A stretch of DNA of 64,000 nt, taken from positions 1,037,696-1,101,695 of the forward strand of contig VXAZ01001116.1 of the NCBI GenBank assembly GCA_013399875.1, given 5' to 3'. This stretch comes from Gymnorhina tibicen (Eukaryota > Chordata > Aves > Passeriformes > Artamidae). Below are positions 27,148-41,800 of this stretch, one piece after another. Position 1 is the stretch's first letter; each line of letters opens with the position of its first letter. The notes under the pieces are model-generated. The model ran no database searches and was not told the DNA's origin. It saw nothing but the letters and a program-made list of their open reading frames with translations. A program made the position numbers and the translations under genes.

Positions 27148-30100
27148 CTGGAAGATCAAGAAATCAAGAGTATTTTAGAAAGCTTGCAATAAATCTAAAT
27201 ACACACGTTCTTATCACTAACTACTCCCAACAATCTTTCAAGTGCCTTCCTGCCACTGGAGAAAAAACATGCTTAGCTTTTTAACAGGCATTTTTTCCAC
27301 AGTGTAACACATGCATGGTTCGTTTTACAGTAGTTGATCATTTGCCTTCTTCCCAAACTCTCATGGTCTCTCTCTCCTGGCAGTTTTTAAAGAAATCAGA
27401 ATAGGCACAAAGTAACAACCTTCACTCCAAACACAGTGATTAGGAAATCAGTTGCTAACAGGTTACTTGAAACAAGAAAGTTCAGCTGGTAAGTCAACAT
27501 TCTTCAATTAGTGATGCTTCTAATCAAAGACAGGAAAATCCACTAGGCTTCACAACCAACTTTTAAATTCCCAGACAAACTAAAGCAAAAGAGTAAGGAT
27601 GCTATCATATCTCCCTACTACCTCAGGCTGAGAAAACTGAAAGTAGCAAGGGTTTACTGAAGAAAGCCACAGACAGATCCACGCAGAAGATCTCACACAA
27701 AAATTAGACTGCTGAAACAGACCATAAATTATATTCAAACGCACTGCCAAAATCCTTAAAATTACCACAACTGACAATCTTGTATACCCCTGAAACAGTA
27801 CTGGGAGAAGCATTTTGCTTTTTAAAAGACAACAGAAGAAAGCTTAATTCATGTACGTAAACTCATTGTAATGGTAGCTGTCCAAGACACTGCACTGTAT
27901 AATTTCTGATTTAAACCAGACTTGCCAAACTGGTCCCATTCAATGAAGCACACTCTGTACCAAAGTTACCACGCTCCACCTTTTAAAAAAAAAAACCAAC
28001 AAATCCAACAGTTAGTTCCTTGATCCTGTCACTCCAGCAAGCTCCTGCTCTGGCAGTTTATAACAAAACAGCCACAATTATCTCAGCACACAGACATCCA
28101 TTCGGAGGATGATGCCATGCTTTAGCAAATGGATTTTTAAAAATTTATTTTGAGGCACTTGTTCCTGGTACTACTCTTTTGTCCTCTAAGGTCAGCACTA
28201 CCATCCTCTTCATTAGAAGTCGTGCTTACCTTCACGGCACATCATCCCAGACACCGGTGTGAGATGAAAATGCAAAGGTAAACTCAGACAAATGTCACTT
28301 CAGGGGTAAAAATAAAGAGCAAAATAGAAAAACCTTTTGCTACCACAGCCTTTGCACCTAAGGCAATTCTCACCTCCTAGGACAAACCTCTTTTCAACAG
28401 GCTCTTCAACTTGCCCTATGGATTCTCAACTTACCCTAACACTTTGGCAGTGACTATTCACACCAAGTTCAAACCAGATCATTCCCTTCAAATATGTCCT
28501 AGTTTGCACCTCTGCCAAGTTTTATTAGCTTTTATTACCTTTCAATTAAACACAGCAGTTTTAAACTAATACAAATCCCTTACAGTACAGCTGGCAAAAA
28601 ACCCCCACAAAATTCTTTCTTTAATCAGAGATGCTTAAAGTTGCAACCCTGTGTTTAATCTATCACTTATAGAGAAACACTTGAGGGAACTCACACCAAG
28701 GTTATTTTCTAAGAACAGCTTTTCTTTGAAGTTCTTTTACTTGTCAAAGCTAAGTTTAAAATAGAAACACTTCTTGCTCATTCATTGACTATTTGATGCA
28801 GAAACTTGTCAGCTATCACATCCAGAAATATCTCTAGGCCCTACTATTAATAGAAACTAGGGAACAAACGGTATGAGGGAAGTTTAAACCTCTGATAAGC
28901 ACCAGCACAATTGTATCACTCTCCCTCCCATCACGATGATCTCCATCTATGTTCAACCAGATTTACACAGCATGTAAGAGACCTACAGCAAAGCAGCCGT
29001 AAACCAAATCCTGTCTGTTCATCATCCACGCTGGCACTGCTAATGATACAGCAATGCATGGAAATAATAAAGCATGGCAGTGTTACTCCTTTTCTGGAGT
29101 GGTTGGCAGCCATCAGCCCATAACGATGGAGGACAAGCATGCATCCCATGCCTTCCCCAGCCCTCCTAGGGATTGAGCACTTACTGCAGATGAGCACTGC
29201 TGTCCTGAACAGAAACAGGAGTGCTCAGCATTCTCCTGTTAAAACCACATTTATCCACTGCTCCTCAAAAGCCAGGGCTGGATCTGGACATGTTTTATAG
29301 CCTGGCTTATCCAGCACTTCCACGGATGGTTCAAGATCAGAATTCAGTTTTTTCCCCTTAGCATAAAATCACATTCACTTATCACACATAAGAAATGAGA
29401 AACGTCAAAAACATCTTGGGACAAAGCAATCTCCAACCCTTACCATCAAGCTTTGAATGAAGACTGAAAAAGCCACGAGGACAGTGAAAAGACCTACTGG
29501 CATAACTGCCAGGGATGGACACCATTTAGGAATTTGAAATCCTAAGCTCAATTCTCATCCTAGGATGGCTCATGCATTTCAGGTCACAGAATAACCTGGT
29601 CAGCAGATTACCCATGAACACATTTATGACACAAAACTGATGACTTACCCCTACATGTATTACCACCCAGCCTTTTAAAAATGCAAACCGTTCTTTAAAA
29701 CACTCCATTGAATGGAGTCAGCTTAAATTCTGAGGCTAGGAAAACACACATGTCATGAGGGTGAGTATTTTTGCAGGATTATTCAGTAGGTTAGCCATTA
29801 AAAGAGGACATAGTAAAGCTGCACATTCCAAGGTATTTCTGAAGTGCTTGAAGTACAAGAAGCAGTTATACAAAAATATCTTCTCGGTTAAAATTTAAAG
29901 ATAATAAGATCATTTTGTCTAAAAATTGTTCTGCATGTACCAGGTTCCCAAATTACTTACAGTTACATTACATTAACCTAAGCAAAAATGTGAGCTTGCC
30001 AACAAGCTCCTATAAAAACTCATTATCTGGCCTCCAGCCAAATGCTGGATCCAAGACAGGCTTTTTATGTCAGCAGCCTGTTCCTGCAACCAGCAACTTT

Positions 30101-31697
30101 TTTTTATGGTGATATTTCAGCAGTTTCAGGCTCACTAGGAAAAAAGATTCTTGGAGATTCTGTATTCCAACTGACTTGAGTCAAATTTAGATAAGCTTGA
30201 GGAAGCTTTTGCAAAATGAAAGACCCAAATCCGATCTAGAATTAGATTTATTGTAAAATATAGTAACTAAATAACTAAATATCAAAACACTTGCTTCACC
30301 ATCATAGCTATTCATCCCTCACCTTCTCCCAACTACCTATCCTGGACCCATCCCTACCCAAACGCCCATTCTGAGCTCAGCTGGTTCAGCTGTGAATTTC
30401 AGGCCGTTTCTAGTAACTCCCCATACCCACAACATCAAAACCACCATGCAACTCTGCACATGTGAAGCTCAAGACTGCGAAGGCACACCCACATCTCACT
30501 CTGCTTTCAAACTAACCATTACCAAATACTATAATACTCTAATAAAAATACAAGTCTTTTAACTCCATGCATTTTAAACACTGCCATTTCCCAACACTGT
30601 CATCCATGTGACAATAATCAAGTGAATAAGGTCTAATTTTCCATGCTTAAAAAAACCCCTAGCTAAAGTAATCTTTAAAGATTTTCTTTTTAATTGCCAT
30701 TAATATCTACTGGCTAATGCAAATCCTTCAAGCCTGAAGCTTTATTCCTTTTACAGAGGGCCAGGAAAGAGATGCCTTTATTTTGACGTAATATGTAAAC
30801 CTCTCAAACAACTGTCGGACCTTCATTTTAAATTAATAAATCAAGACCCAAAAACCAAAACCAACATACACTCACATTCAAAATTTATACTAAGAAAAAT
30901 CAAGTTTTCCCAAACTTTCACATAAAAATCATAAGGAGATCTACAAGAAATTTTTCAGCCTACATTTATAGAGAGGCTTCAGTAAGCAGACAACCAACTT
31001 CCAGGGAATATTGAGAGCCACCCCTGCCATCTGGAGGGACTTGTTTATGAGATGTGTTCCTATGGACAACCTTCCCACCCCCTTCATGCCACTGCTACCC
31101 CATTTCTACTCCTGCATGAACATGGAAGAGGCTGGGATGCAGAGGAAACTCAGGGAAGCACAGCACCCAATGTACCGCTGCCATCTGAAATCTCCCTGAA
31201 CTCACCCCAGTCTCCCACAAGTGGTTTACAGGTTTTGGTTTTCTGTTGTTGCATTTAGTTTTTACACGGGTTCAGTCAGTTTTCCTTAGCTGTTAACGAA
31301 ACACAAACCTGCTACACAAAGTCAAACAGCATTGCCTCAGCAAGCCTTAGTCTGGAGCCTGAGGGAAAACAAACAAAGAAACCACTTAAAACATTATGGA
31401 TGAATTTCATCCCAGGTCAAAACGGCCCTACAAGAGTATGACACAGTACAGTAACCTTCAAAGCACCCATGTTCCTTTTGCTAGAAAAACAGCTTTTCAT
31501 AAAGCTGAAGATGACCTGCAAATCTAGCATACCCCTAGTTCTCTGTGGATACTGAAAAGCCTTTAACAGAGAAGTTTTCCAGCTTTCTGCAGCATTCTGT
31601 GAGAACTCTGTCTTTCTCACACAAGCTACAAGAAACAAGAGAGATGGTTTTGTAAACCAATTCTTTATCTAACACCTGCTACTTGTTTTCCTAGCTT

Positions 31698-31901
31698 TGT
31701 TATGGTACTGTGGAAAATATTTTGAAATGTGTGTTCTAGAATACTAGCCAATCGTGCTGAGGGGTGGCTGGTCAAAGGACCAATGGCCTCCTGACATCTT
31801 TGCGAACCACCTTATAAAAGGCCATATTAATTAATAAATTAAATGGCTTCTCTCCCTGGACTTGGACTTTGTGTTGTGCTTTTCTTCCCGTCCATCCCAC
31901 A
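31698..31901 (+). mobile_element. Short solo-LTR-like element, plus orientation
   Basis: About 204 bp starts TGTTATGG at 31698 and ends CCCACA at 31901, the TG...CA ends expected of an LTR. Promoter marks occur in retroviral order: CCAAT at 31748-31752 and again at 31780-31784, TATAAAA at 31813-31819, and AATAAA at 31833-31838. A pyrimidine-rich tail follows. No coding or primer-binding sequence adjoins it. Flanks are agctt and gctgc, which do not form a clean target duplication, so the exact ends are tentative. It is antisense to GRAMD4, within intron 1. A non-LTR origin is possible, but the spacing of these elements favours an LTR. Confidence 0.6.
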
Positions 31902-32502
31902 GCTGCGACAGTTCTCATCCTTACATTCCATCTCCTTCATATTCTCCTTTCATTCTCAAAATACATTTCTGCAGAAGTCCAAGGTAAGAGCCCTGGTATT
32001 CAAGAAAAGCCAGGCTGTGTGTGGATGAACAAATACAGACATTGTTGTCAACACCAGGACATTTTGGTCTTACCATGAGGAAGGGATGTGCAAATTGAGG
32101 GAGTGGAAAGTATCAGGATTACATTTGATATTCATTACTTCTACACTGAAATGCTCCTGAATAATATCCTGAGAGTTGACAGGAGAGCAGTAACACAAGA
32201 TAAACTCAATCCATTCACATATACTGAAAATTAAGCTTGGTGTATTCTTTTCTAGACATGTCTAACTAAAACTGGAAGGAACAGTGAGTATATCTAAGCC
32301 TAATACAGATTCAGAGTCCTCTGTATAATGTTCTGTGCAAAAAGTTCCCTCTTGCTACATGATTTTTTTCCCCCAATTTCTCATTTTAATGAATGGAATC
32401 TCATTTCAAGTCACTTTTGAACATTTTGTACTCATTAATATTGAAGGAGCTAATCAGAGAAAGATCAACTGCACTTGAGAGCTCCTTGTCTGCTCAGCTT
32501 TT

Positions 32503-32602
32503 CACAGAATCACAGAATGGGTCAGGGTGGAAAGGACCACAGTGGGTCATCTGGTCCAACCTCCCTACTCAAGCAGGGTCATCCTAGAGCACAGGATACA
32601 AG
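32503..32602 (-). mobile_element. CR1 LINE 3' tail fragment, minus orientation
   Basis: On the plus strand the piece starts with the doubled CR1 terminus, tcacagaatcacagaatggg. It continues with the standard tail phrases ggtggaaaggacc, tcatctggtccaacctcc and caagcagggtcatcctagag. Similarity fades after about 32602, so this is a roughly 100-bp remnant of the CR1 3' UTR. It has the same orientation as GRAMD4. Confidence 0.92.
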
Positions 32603-34417
32603 AAAGGGACATTTTTCTTCCCCCTGTGCACACACTTCCACCAAACTGCTCTCCAGAAGGCTCACATCTGTGAGGCAAGCCAAATTTTATCCACAGCACC
32701 TCTTCTTGAACAACAGGGAGTGGTTTTGTAAAGGTGAAGTTGGCACCTTTCAAGAAAACTTTACATTAAGCTCAACTCAACAAAAACGTTTAGGACACAG
32801 AAGGGGCACAACCCCCATTCAATGCAGCCCTTTCATGAACAGCCCTGACATGAGATTGAGCTCATCCAGGACAGTACAACATTTTAGGTTCTCAGTATAG
32901 AATGATGTCATCACTTGTCATTGGAAACCAAGACTGCAATACTTTGAGCCAAACATTTAATTGGATTGGCCAAGAGCAGCTTACAAACACTCTCTGAATG
33001 TTACAAGCATTGCGCAAGTGCCCTCAATTTCTGACATCACACACAAACAAATCTTCAAACTGAGCTCTCTCCACACTCATCACAACAGGTTCATCCTGAA
33101 ATAATATTCACCGCCTCAGCGTCACAGTCTGGTTAAGTCTTCTTCCAATTACATCACCCTTGGCTTCAGGGTCATAACATACCCAGAACAAACTCCGTTC
33201 TGGTTTTGAGTAACACCTACTAAAAGCTCCTTTCAGAGTCAGGAGTCCTTCAAACTCTAGGAACAGACTAGACTAGACAGGGATACACTAGGGGGATGGA
33301 CTCTGGTGGGTTGTTTTCTTCATGACAAATGAAGTTATCAGGCCACTTTTGGAGAAACATTATGCTTAGTAACTCAGGATTATTTTGCCTGTAAGTTTAA
33401 AGGGAGTTGAACAAAAAAAAATCTCACCAGAATCACTTCCTCTGTTACAGACTGCCAGCAGAAGCAACACTCGGTTAACACAGGTTGGAAACCAACAGGA
33501 AGTTGTGCTTTGGTGTTGCAGACTTAAATAGATGCAGCTATTAATTAAGCATCAACTCAAACAATTTAAATTGTCCACTGACTGGGAGGAGGAGGGGAGG
33601 AAGAAAAAAGTGGGAAGCTGTGTAATATGTTCAGAGGTTCAATATGGGGACTGGAGACAGAAGTTCAACATACAGATCTTGACTGCCACTGGTGAGGTTG
33701 TCACAGCAACCATAATGCAGCTTCATGAATATGCATTACACTAAAATCTATTTTTTTCCCCAAAAGAGAGTAACATGTCATTCAGCTCACAACATGAAGC
33801 TGCCTGGGAGACAAATCAGGACTGCACAATAAAAGTGACTTTTTCTCAAAACCTTCAGCTTGGCTGCTGCAAACAAAAGGGTTGGGGGAAGAGGGGAGAC
33901 ACAGAACATGGTGGCCTGGGGCTGTAGAGCTCTCTTCTGTACCTTCCTCAGACAGTACTTCCGACATATTTGGCAAAAATTTTAAGGCAGACATTCCTGA
34001 AATGAGCTGCTCAGTTCCTGCAGAGTTGCAGACCTGTGCAAAGCACCAGCCTTAATCCCTCAAGCACCTGGGAACCAGCCCTTTGGTCAGCCAGAAACCC
34101 GAAGGGTTTCAGCAGCACCAGTGGCCCTCCCCAGAAGGATGGAGACAGGGCAGCTGCTGCTCAGTGTCCAAGACAGCTGAAACTGGGGGCCTTGACTTGA
34201 CCACCACTGGAAAATTGTGGGTGGAATGATTCACAAAAAAAAAAATCCCAAACCACACACATGTACCTATCCAGATCACATCCTATGGTGTCAAGGAACA
34301 AAAGGCAGTAACTGTTTCCGCTGAGTAGGTGTGGGAGTTGTACTTAGTCCTTAACTCCCCACTTTACCCTAACACCTCTTCTGCTAACACAGAGCCACCC
34401 TAATGTGGCTACACACT

Positions 34418-34459
34418 TCTGTCTCTCATCGTGAAACCTCTGTCTCTCATTGTGAAACC
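34418..34459 (+). repeat. Two tandem 21-bp units
   Basis: The unit tctgtctctcatcgtgaaac plus one c is followed at once by a copy with a single C-to-T change. It is a small intronic duplication in intron 1. Confidence 0.92.
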
Positions 34460-37400
34460 TAAAATTAGCAAGCTTTGTTAAATTAATTTATCTGTAAATT
34501 GAGAATTTTAACTCTTAAACAGCAAGATAAAATTCATTTTTCCTCAAGACACCTGTGTGGGAGAAAATAAAAGTGAGACACTGATTATGCCACCAGAAAA
34601 GCTGCACAAAAAACCTTGCATGAAGACTTTGCCTGCAGAGAGGATCTCCAGCAGCATCCATGGACTGGAGGAGCCACCAGTTCAAGCCATGGCAGATCTC
34701 CTGTGAAAGGGTTAGCATGTCATGATAGCAATAAAAGCCTACTGCCGACATGAACTCCTCCCTTCCTGGTGACCCACTTGGTCCTCCTTTCTCCCCTGCT
34801 GTGTTCCCATCCCAATCCCAGAGGAGCCCAGCCAAGCCTGAAGTCCTCTATATCACAGGCTGACACCAAAGGGAGCAACCCTACTCATTTCTGCCACAGC
34901 CTTTATGCCACTTGATCATTCATGCAGTTTATCAGCTCATTGCTGATGCAACTAATTTTTCTGTTTGTTTTCTAGCAAGGTCAGTCTAATCAGAGCAGAC
35001 AGGAATGCAGTCTCACTCAGGGTAGCACAAGCTATTGGAGCTTTTGCTATTCCCACACAGAAAATGTGGTGGTTTGTGGTGGTGGGCAGAGGGAGAAAGC
35101 ATCCTTTTACAGCAGCCACCTGCACTTAAGGTGAAACAAGTGCAAAGCTTCACCCTAAAGACAGTGTTTACAAAGCTGCCACAAGGCACATTTCAAAAAT
35201 TGGACGCCAGAGCTTCAGTCCCTACTCTGAAGGACAGGGAAGAGTTTGTCACAGCTTGGCAATGACAAAAGGCTTTTTTCCGCTTCCTTGCTCTGAATTT
35301 TGTCTACTAGTCAGGGTAGAGCTGAGGGTGAAGACAGGAAGATGAGTATCACCAGCTCAGCAAGAGCCTCTGCATATGAGAAGGTTCAGGCAGCTCAGAA
35401 CTGGATGGGCTTCCAACAGGTAAGAGGCTGGGGCACGTGGGAACTGCTGCCCTAAGCAAGCACCACAACTTCTGCCTATAAAAACAGAGATATGGGGGTG
35501 AAAAATGGGGAAGAAGAACAACTAACACAGGGGAAGATTAGGTGTCATTGCATTTATCTCCTCTTCCACTGTTCAAATGGAAACTGTAAGAAAGTCTAGC
35601 TTGACACAGCACTCAGAATAAAGCTGGCCTTTTACAATCTACTTTAAAATAAATATTTAAAGTCAGAAGTACATATACTGGCAGAAGCATCTTATGCAGA
35701 CTAATAAGTTTACTAAGAAGGTAATCACTGACTATTTAGAAAAACTGTGAGCCCTGCCAGCCCTGAAGAATTTTAATTCTGTCCATTCAAGTAAAAAAAG
35801 AGCAAGTTACTGAGACCTGTTTGATGCTGAGTTTTTCATTATCTCAACTGCATGTTTGTCATCTTTAGAGGGTAATTAGAGGTAAATCAGAGAATGAAGG
35901 CACTGCTAAGAAAAAAAGACACTGTAGAAATGAGCTGCAATCCAAGCTTAAAAAAAATATTCTTTGAGACCAGCCTTCCAAGATCTACACAGAATAGCTT
36001 GGACTTAGCAGGTATTTCTTTGAGAGGACTCTCAGAACCAAGTACCTCATCAGCTCATGGTGTCCGATCATAGCTCACCCAGCAACCTATGAAAACAGAG
36101 CAAAGGTACATAGCACCGTGTAGTTTTGAAGAACGTCTGTGCATTCCTTTTTGTTTGTTGTGTTTATAAAAAAAGATGTACCATGTGAAGCAGGACACAG
36201 CTCACAGCTAATGACCCCAGCCTGACTAATCTCGGCTGTGCATGTACACCCATGAGCATAGCTGGGAGCACACAACCCAGAGCTGAAGAGAAGCCTGCCC
36301 CAGCCCTCACCAACCTCTGCACCTTGCACCTCTGAGTAACACTTCCCCTGAGCCACACGGCCAAGCCTCCCGTGCATTACGATTCCACTTACGGCAAGGC
36401 CATGCAGAAGGAATTACTCAAGCTAACAGGCAAAAGACCACAGACCTACAACTGCTGTGATACATATGCAGCAATAAAATGAACCCCCTACCTTTGTGAC
36501 ACTAAGCAGCCACAGGGCCAGGTTCATACTTCCCAAATCATTCACCCATCAGGGTACCTCACTGAGAACAAGACCAAGGGCCAGAGTACAACAAGAGGGT
36601 CTATTTTGAGGGTCTTCCCTCAATTTACGGAGACAATTCAGTAGAAGCTGACATTAGAACTGTGTGAGTACCCAGTTAACCTGAAACCATCCGGATGCAA
36701 GTGTTCAGTGAAAGACTCCCAAGATGCAGTAATTTTGTGTACAACACTTTGTAACTTGTTTCTGCAAGCTTTAACTATCCTACTGCTGATCTGAGAATTC
36801 ATTAACCTTCTGAAATGTGGATATTGCAAAAAAACCAAGCTATGCTGACTAAAAAATCAAAAGAGAGATGTGGCCAAGGAAAAGAGCTGAGCATTTTACC
36901 AAACACTAGTAGCTCTCCAACTGCCATGCAGTCATAAAAATAATGTTAATGCAGTAAAGATTTTTAACTCCTCCCTTCATGGTTAAGTACAACATTGCTG
37001 TTCCATGAAGAACTAGAAAGACATAGCTAGCACATGCCAATTACAACCACCACTATAATTCCGAATATTTTATTTCCTTCCTATATACTGGCCCTGAGCT
37101 TATGAAGAATGTGTATAATCCCCAAATCATAGACATTTCCATGCAAGAAGCAGAGCTGCTGTTCATTCTATTCTTTCTCCCTTTCTCCCAACAAAAACCT
37201 GAAAATGCTTCTGAAGCTGATGCTACAAGTACACAAGAGAGGAAGGGGGAAAAAAAGCAAAAACACACCATGGATTATGCAAGTTTGCAGTGTTACAATA
37301 CTCATCATATCAACCTCTAAATTAAGGGGCATAAAATATTGTGTACAAACTTGCATAAATAATGAGTAAAAGGACACAACACTCAAAGACAGGATTTATC

Positions 37401-38810
37401 ACAGTAAGTTAAATGAAAGAGTAACAGAGAAACAGCAAGTTTTACACAGAGAAACGGTAAGTCTGGCTTCAGGCACCATCTTAATTTCTGGCACTGTCTG
37501 TACTACACAGCCACTTGTAAAAGCCATGTAAACTATTCCTTGAAGTCTTACCACAGAGTAAAAAAGTCAAGGTCAAGTTCCCACCAGACTGACAGCAGCT
37601 CTGCTGGAAAGCAGCACTCTGGAAAAGAGCCTCCTTCATTCCACCCACACAGCTTGTCAAAAGACGAGGGAGATATTTTACTTCACGTAGAAGAGTTAGG
37701 AAATAGCAGAGGAAGTTGCGTGACACAGGAAAGCACCAAACTTGGTCTCTAGTTATCACAGACCCCTCCTGCATTTCTTCTGAGTGCAACCTGTCTTTTT
37801 AGTCCAATTGCACTGCTGTTACATTTGCCGTAAAAAGAAAGAAATCACTGTACCCAAAATAGGGTTTTGATATCTGAACTGCAATTACTTGTTTAAATAA
37901 TTAACACAGTGAAATGGCAGGCTCCAGACTGAATGGCCCTTCTGTTCAAGGTAATCTTCCTTACAGGAGCAAACCTCTATTCTCTCACATTTCAAACTGC
38001 ACCATTCCCACAGTAGCCAGAATATCTGCTCTTTGTCCCCATGTTTACAATAGAAATCCTAAATTTTTAAAAAAACAAAACCCAAAACAAACCCCCAGCT
38101 AGTATAGCCATACCAAGGGAGCAGAGGGTACAGTCCTGTCAGAAACTAGATACCTAAGGAATAAAACCACAATCCTGCAAGTTAACTCTTTTGTTCAGTA
38201 ACTGCTTGGGTCTTTTACTATAACTGCAGATCTTTCATTTCACATGTTGATTTTAACAAGCTTTGGACAGCAAAACTAAGTAGAAATCTTTGCTATTAAA
38301 TCTGATTCTTCCAAAAAGCAGCTGTTGTCTGAGTATCTCCTCCATGTTCTTTCCCAACAACCTCTGCCTGTAGTATCAACTTCTGTTAAAAAAGCCACTG
38401 TGGGTGATACCACTCTAAGGAGAGGATCGAAGATGGGCACCAGTTCAGCCCAGGAAAAGGCTGCCATACATGCGTAGCAGTAGTGAGAGTTAAATGGGCA
38501 ACTGATGGAGAAGTATGAAGGTGGGGCTGAGCAAAGTACGTCCCCTCACCCCACCAACAGCTACAGATGGGGACCACAGCCTATGAGGAAGTAGAATAAC
38601 CTCAGAAAGAATGACAGAGAAGGGAGGGAGGGAAAGGATAAAAAAGAAGACATTATTCATGTTTCCCATGCATTCTTGTATTTTCTCCCTAATTTTATTA
38701 GTTGACAAAACATATTTCATTTTGCAAACAAAACCAAAATAACTCATCACTCAAGACACTCATCACTGCTGGAAATGAGCTCTGGCCAGCAATCATAACC
38801 CACTCATTTT

Positions 38811-38822
38811 CACACACACACA
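38811..38822 (+). repeat. (CA)6 microsatellite
   Basis: A short CA run lies in intron 1 with nothing else attached. Confidence 0.85.
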
Positions 38823-41800
38823 GAGCAGCTCAGCTCCCCACCTTCAGCAGCCTGGCACACATAGATGGCTGCATGCTCGGCTGACACAGGAACAGGGACA
38901 AAAGACGGAGATAAGGGGCCACATTCTATGAGCAATTTTGAGGCTTCCTTAAAGCATGAATAGAGTCAAGGAAAACTAAAGAAAAAATTCCATAATTTCA
39001 AGGAAACAGAAATTATGCTTTACTTAAGTCTGCAAGGACAATACAAAGCTCTTCCTAACAATAAACCAAACAGCTGAGGTTATTACCATAAGTTTGCCCG
39101 GTTCTTACTAATTTGGTCATATTTGTTAAAAATCAGCATTTTAATGGTGCTTCTTATATTCTACTGCCTCAACTGCAGATGACAAACAGTTATGTACAGG
39201 AGTTAACAACTACATTTCTGAAGCTGCTTGAAACAACTGGAACAAGATTATCTTAGAGCAAGTCTTTAAATAAAGCAGGGCATATCAACAAATCCAGCTC
39301 CCCTTCTCTCTGCAAGGGGGAACCTGCTGTTGGCATCACCACCAAAGTATACGTATGTACTAAGTGGCATTTCTCCCAAGAGAAGCCAGCTCCTCTCTTG
39401 AAACAGCCATATTAGCAAGTTTTCCACCAGGTTTCAACATGAGATGTACTGGACACATGGAAAAGGAAAAAAAAAAAGTCTCTGCCAGATTGGTCCTTTT
39501 GAGCCCAAACATGAGGTAACATGAATCCAGTGGTGTTTGCAGTTCATGGATCAGCTTTTTGGTTTATTAACCAAGCCTGTAAAAGCATTCTAAATTACCA
39601 TACTTTTTGTAGGCTCTATTACAAAAAAAAAAAAGTACTTTCTTGTCTCAAAATGTCACAGATACACCACGAAGCCTGTCAGGCTGCTAAGATAATCCAA
39701 ACCAAATGACAGCAAATAGCAACCTGGCACATGGCTGATGAGCCTTCAGACTCAAAATAGATTTAAATTAACACAAAGATAGCAGGAGAAAGTTTGGTAA
39801 CAAAGTGAAGAAACCAAGGGAAAAGAAATACGATTATATCAGTCATCATTTCAATCAGATGAAACAAGTTAAAAGCCAGCTAGAGGATGGCATTTGCATC
39901 TGCCTCTAAGACTGGGATGAGGGCCAGAATTACACTACTTGATCTGACTTATTTATGCCATGCTGACACTTCAGCTGGCAATGATAAAGGTCCAAAGGTG
40001 AAAGTACTGAGGCAAAGAGCCATGTACACACAGTGTGTCTTTCCAAGCAGTCATGTCTGGGGTGGGGAAGCAAGGAGCAGGGAGCCACAGTCCTTGCACC
40101 CACCCACCTGCCACCATAAAACCACTTCAGCTGTGCCCATTTCAAAGCTTCCTCAGTCCACAAAGGAGACTTCTGGAGAGATCCCGCCTTTCTTCATCCA
40201 ACCACTCCTACGAAATGGTGTGTTTTTCCAAGTCAAAGCCAGAGAGAAGCCAGTGGTGCCTCATGTTAAAACTGAGAGGCCACGTCGCCAGCTGAAGCCC
40301 AGAGACCACCCATAGACCTCCAAAAGACCTCATGAAAACTCCCTAAAGAATGTGAGGGATGGAGTATAAATGAAGGCAGAGTGCGACATTTTTGGCACTT
40401 CCGTCATCTTCTTAACTGGGATTTCTTCCAGTTCTAACTTATTCCCCATTACTTAAATAATATTCACATATTTAAACCTTGGAATTTTGAAACCTAAACC
40501 ATAGATTTCACTTTTCAAAAATTATCCCTAAAGTAGAATTACAAGTCAGGCTCAAATTCTAGTTTAGAAATATCGAGCCTTTTATTTATACTACACAAAT
40601 GTTTTAACAGATACAGTCTCTCAAAGTCACGGAAACTTAGAATTCTGAGACTTTCTGCATTAATGTCGGAAGTATACTCAAGACTGCAGAATACGATGGA
40701 ACCACCAGCTAGCACTGAACTCCCACTAACCTCTGATTTGCTTACATAATTAGCATAAAAGTTTAAAAAAAAAAAGGAAAAGAAAAAAAAAATTATACCA
40801 CATCATTCTTGAATATTTTAGGGATCTCCAGAGCAAAATATGCCCAAAAGCAAATTACAAAACAACAAATTCAGTGAAGGGGGAAAAAAAAAAGGCAAAA
40901 GAAAGATGATATCTTTTGATTTCTTTGTTGTAGACATCTGGAGCCTCCATCCAGCTGCAGGATCTAGGCAGATGGACTAAACTTGAGCAGGGACTTGGAA
41001 GGCTGTAAATGGGAGTCTGCTCTAAACAACATCTAAGTCTTGGAAGATGAGTTGACAAGCAACAGGGACCGGCTGTCTTTAGGGTGAAAAGAAAAACTGT
41101 AAATACACAATGAAGGAATAATTCATCTCCTACTGATACTCCTGCCAAATCATTCTATTTATTGGATGGTAGAAAAGCTTCAGAAACTAAACAGCAGTTT
41201 TCATCAGGGACTGTTCTAGCTTTTAATTGCTGCACTCAATCTTGATGCCCCACAGCATACCAGGGGCATCAGGCTTTTCAACACATGCATTAAAACAAGC
41301 AAAATAAAAACCATTCCCTACTAAAACCCCCCCTTCAGAAAAGGCAGGCACACCATCCAGAGACATGAAAGCTAGTTTTTCTGAATTAGAAGACTGTTTT
41401 CTAAGTGTGAAGGTTTCTGAGTGCCCAGGAATCACAACTGACATTAGGATCAGAAAGCTGGGTCTGATTTTTGTATAACCAACACTAAGAACTTTGACCA
41501 AGAGCTCACATATGGACAGAAAAAAAAGTCTTTGGATTTATTACGTAGTTAACGAGGCTACAGAAGAGGTCAGACCACTTCATACCAGCATTCTTACACA
41601 AGGGTGCACACTGGACTATAATCACATTGCTAGTTATGCAAAACAACTTTTACTTTAAAAGTTGAATCTACTAGTTAGTCCTTACTTAAAAAGAAAAAAA
41701 AGCTATTCCAATTATCAACTATTAAGAAAGAAAACCTGCATGCTTGTAGCTGATCTACCTCAAGAGCTGGTGTCTGGTGCTCCGTGGTTCAGAAACATCA

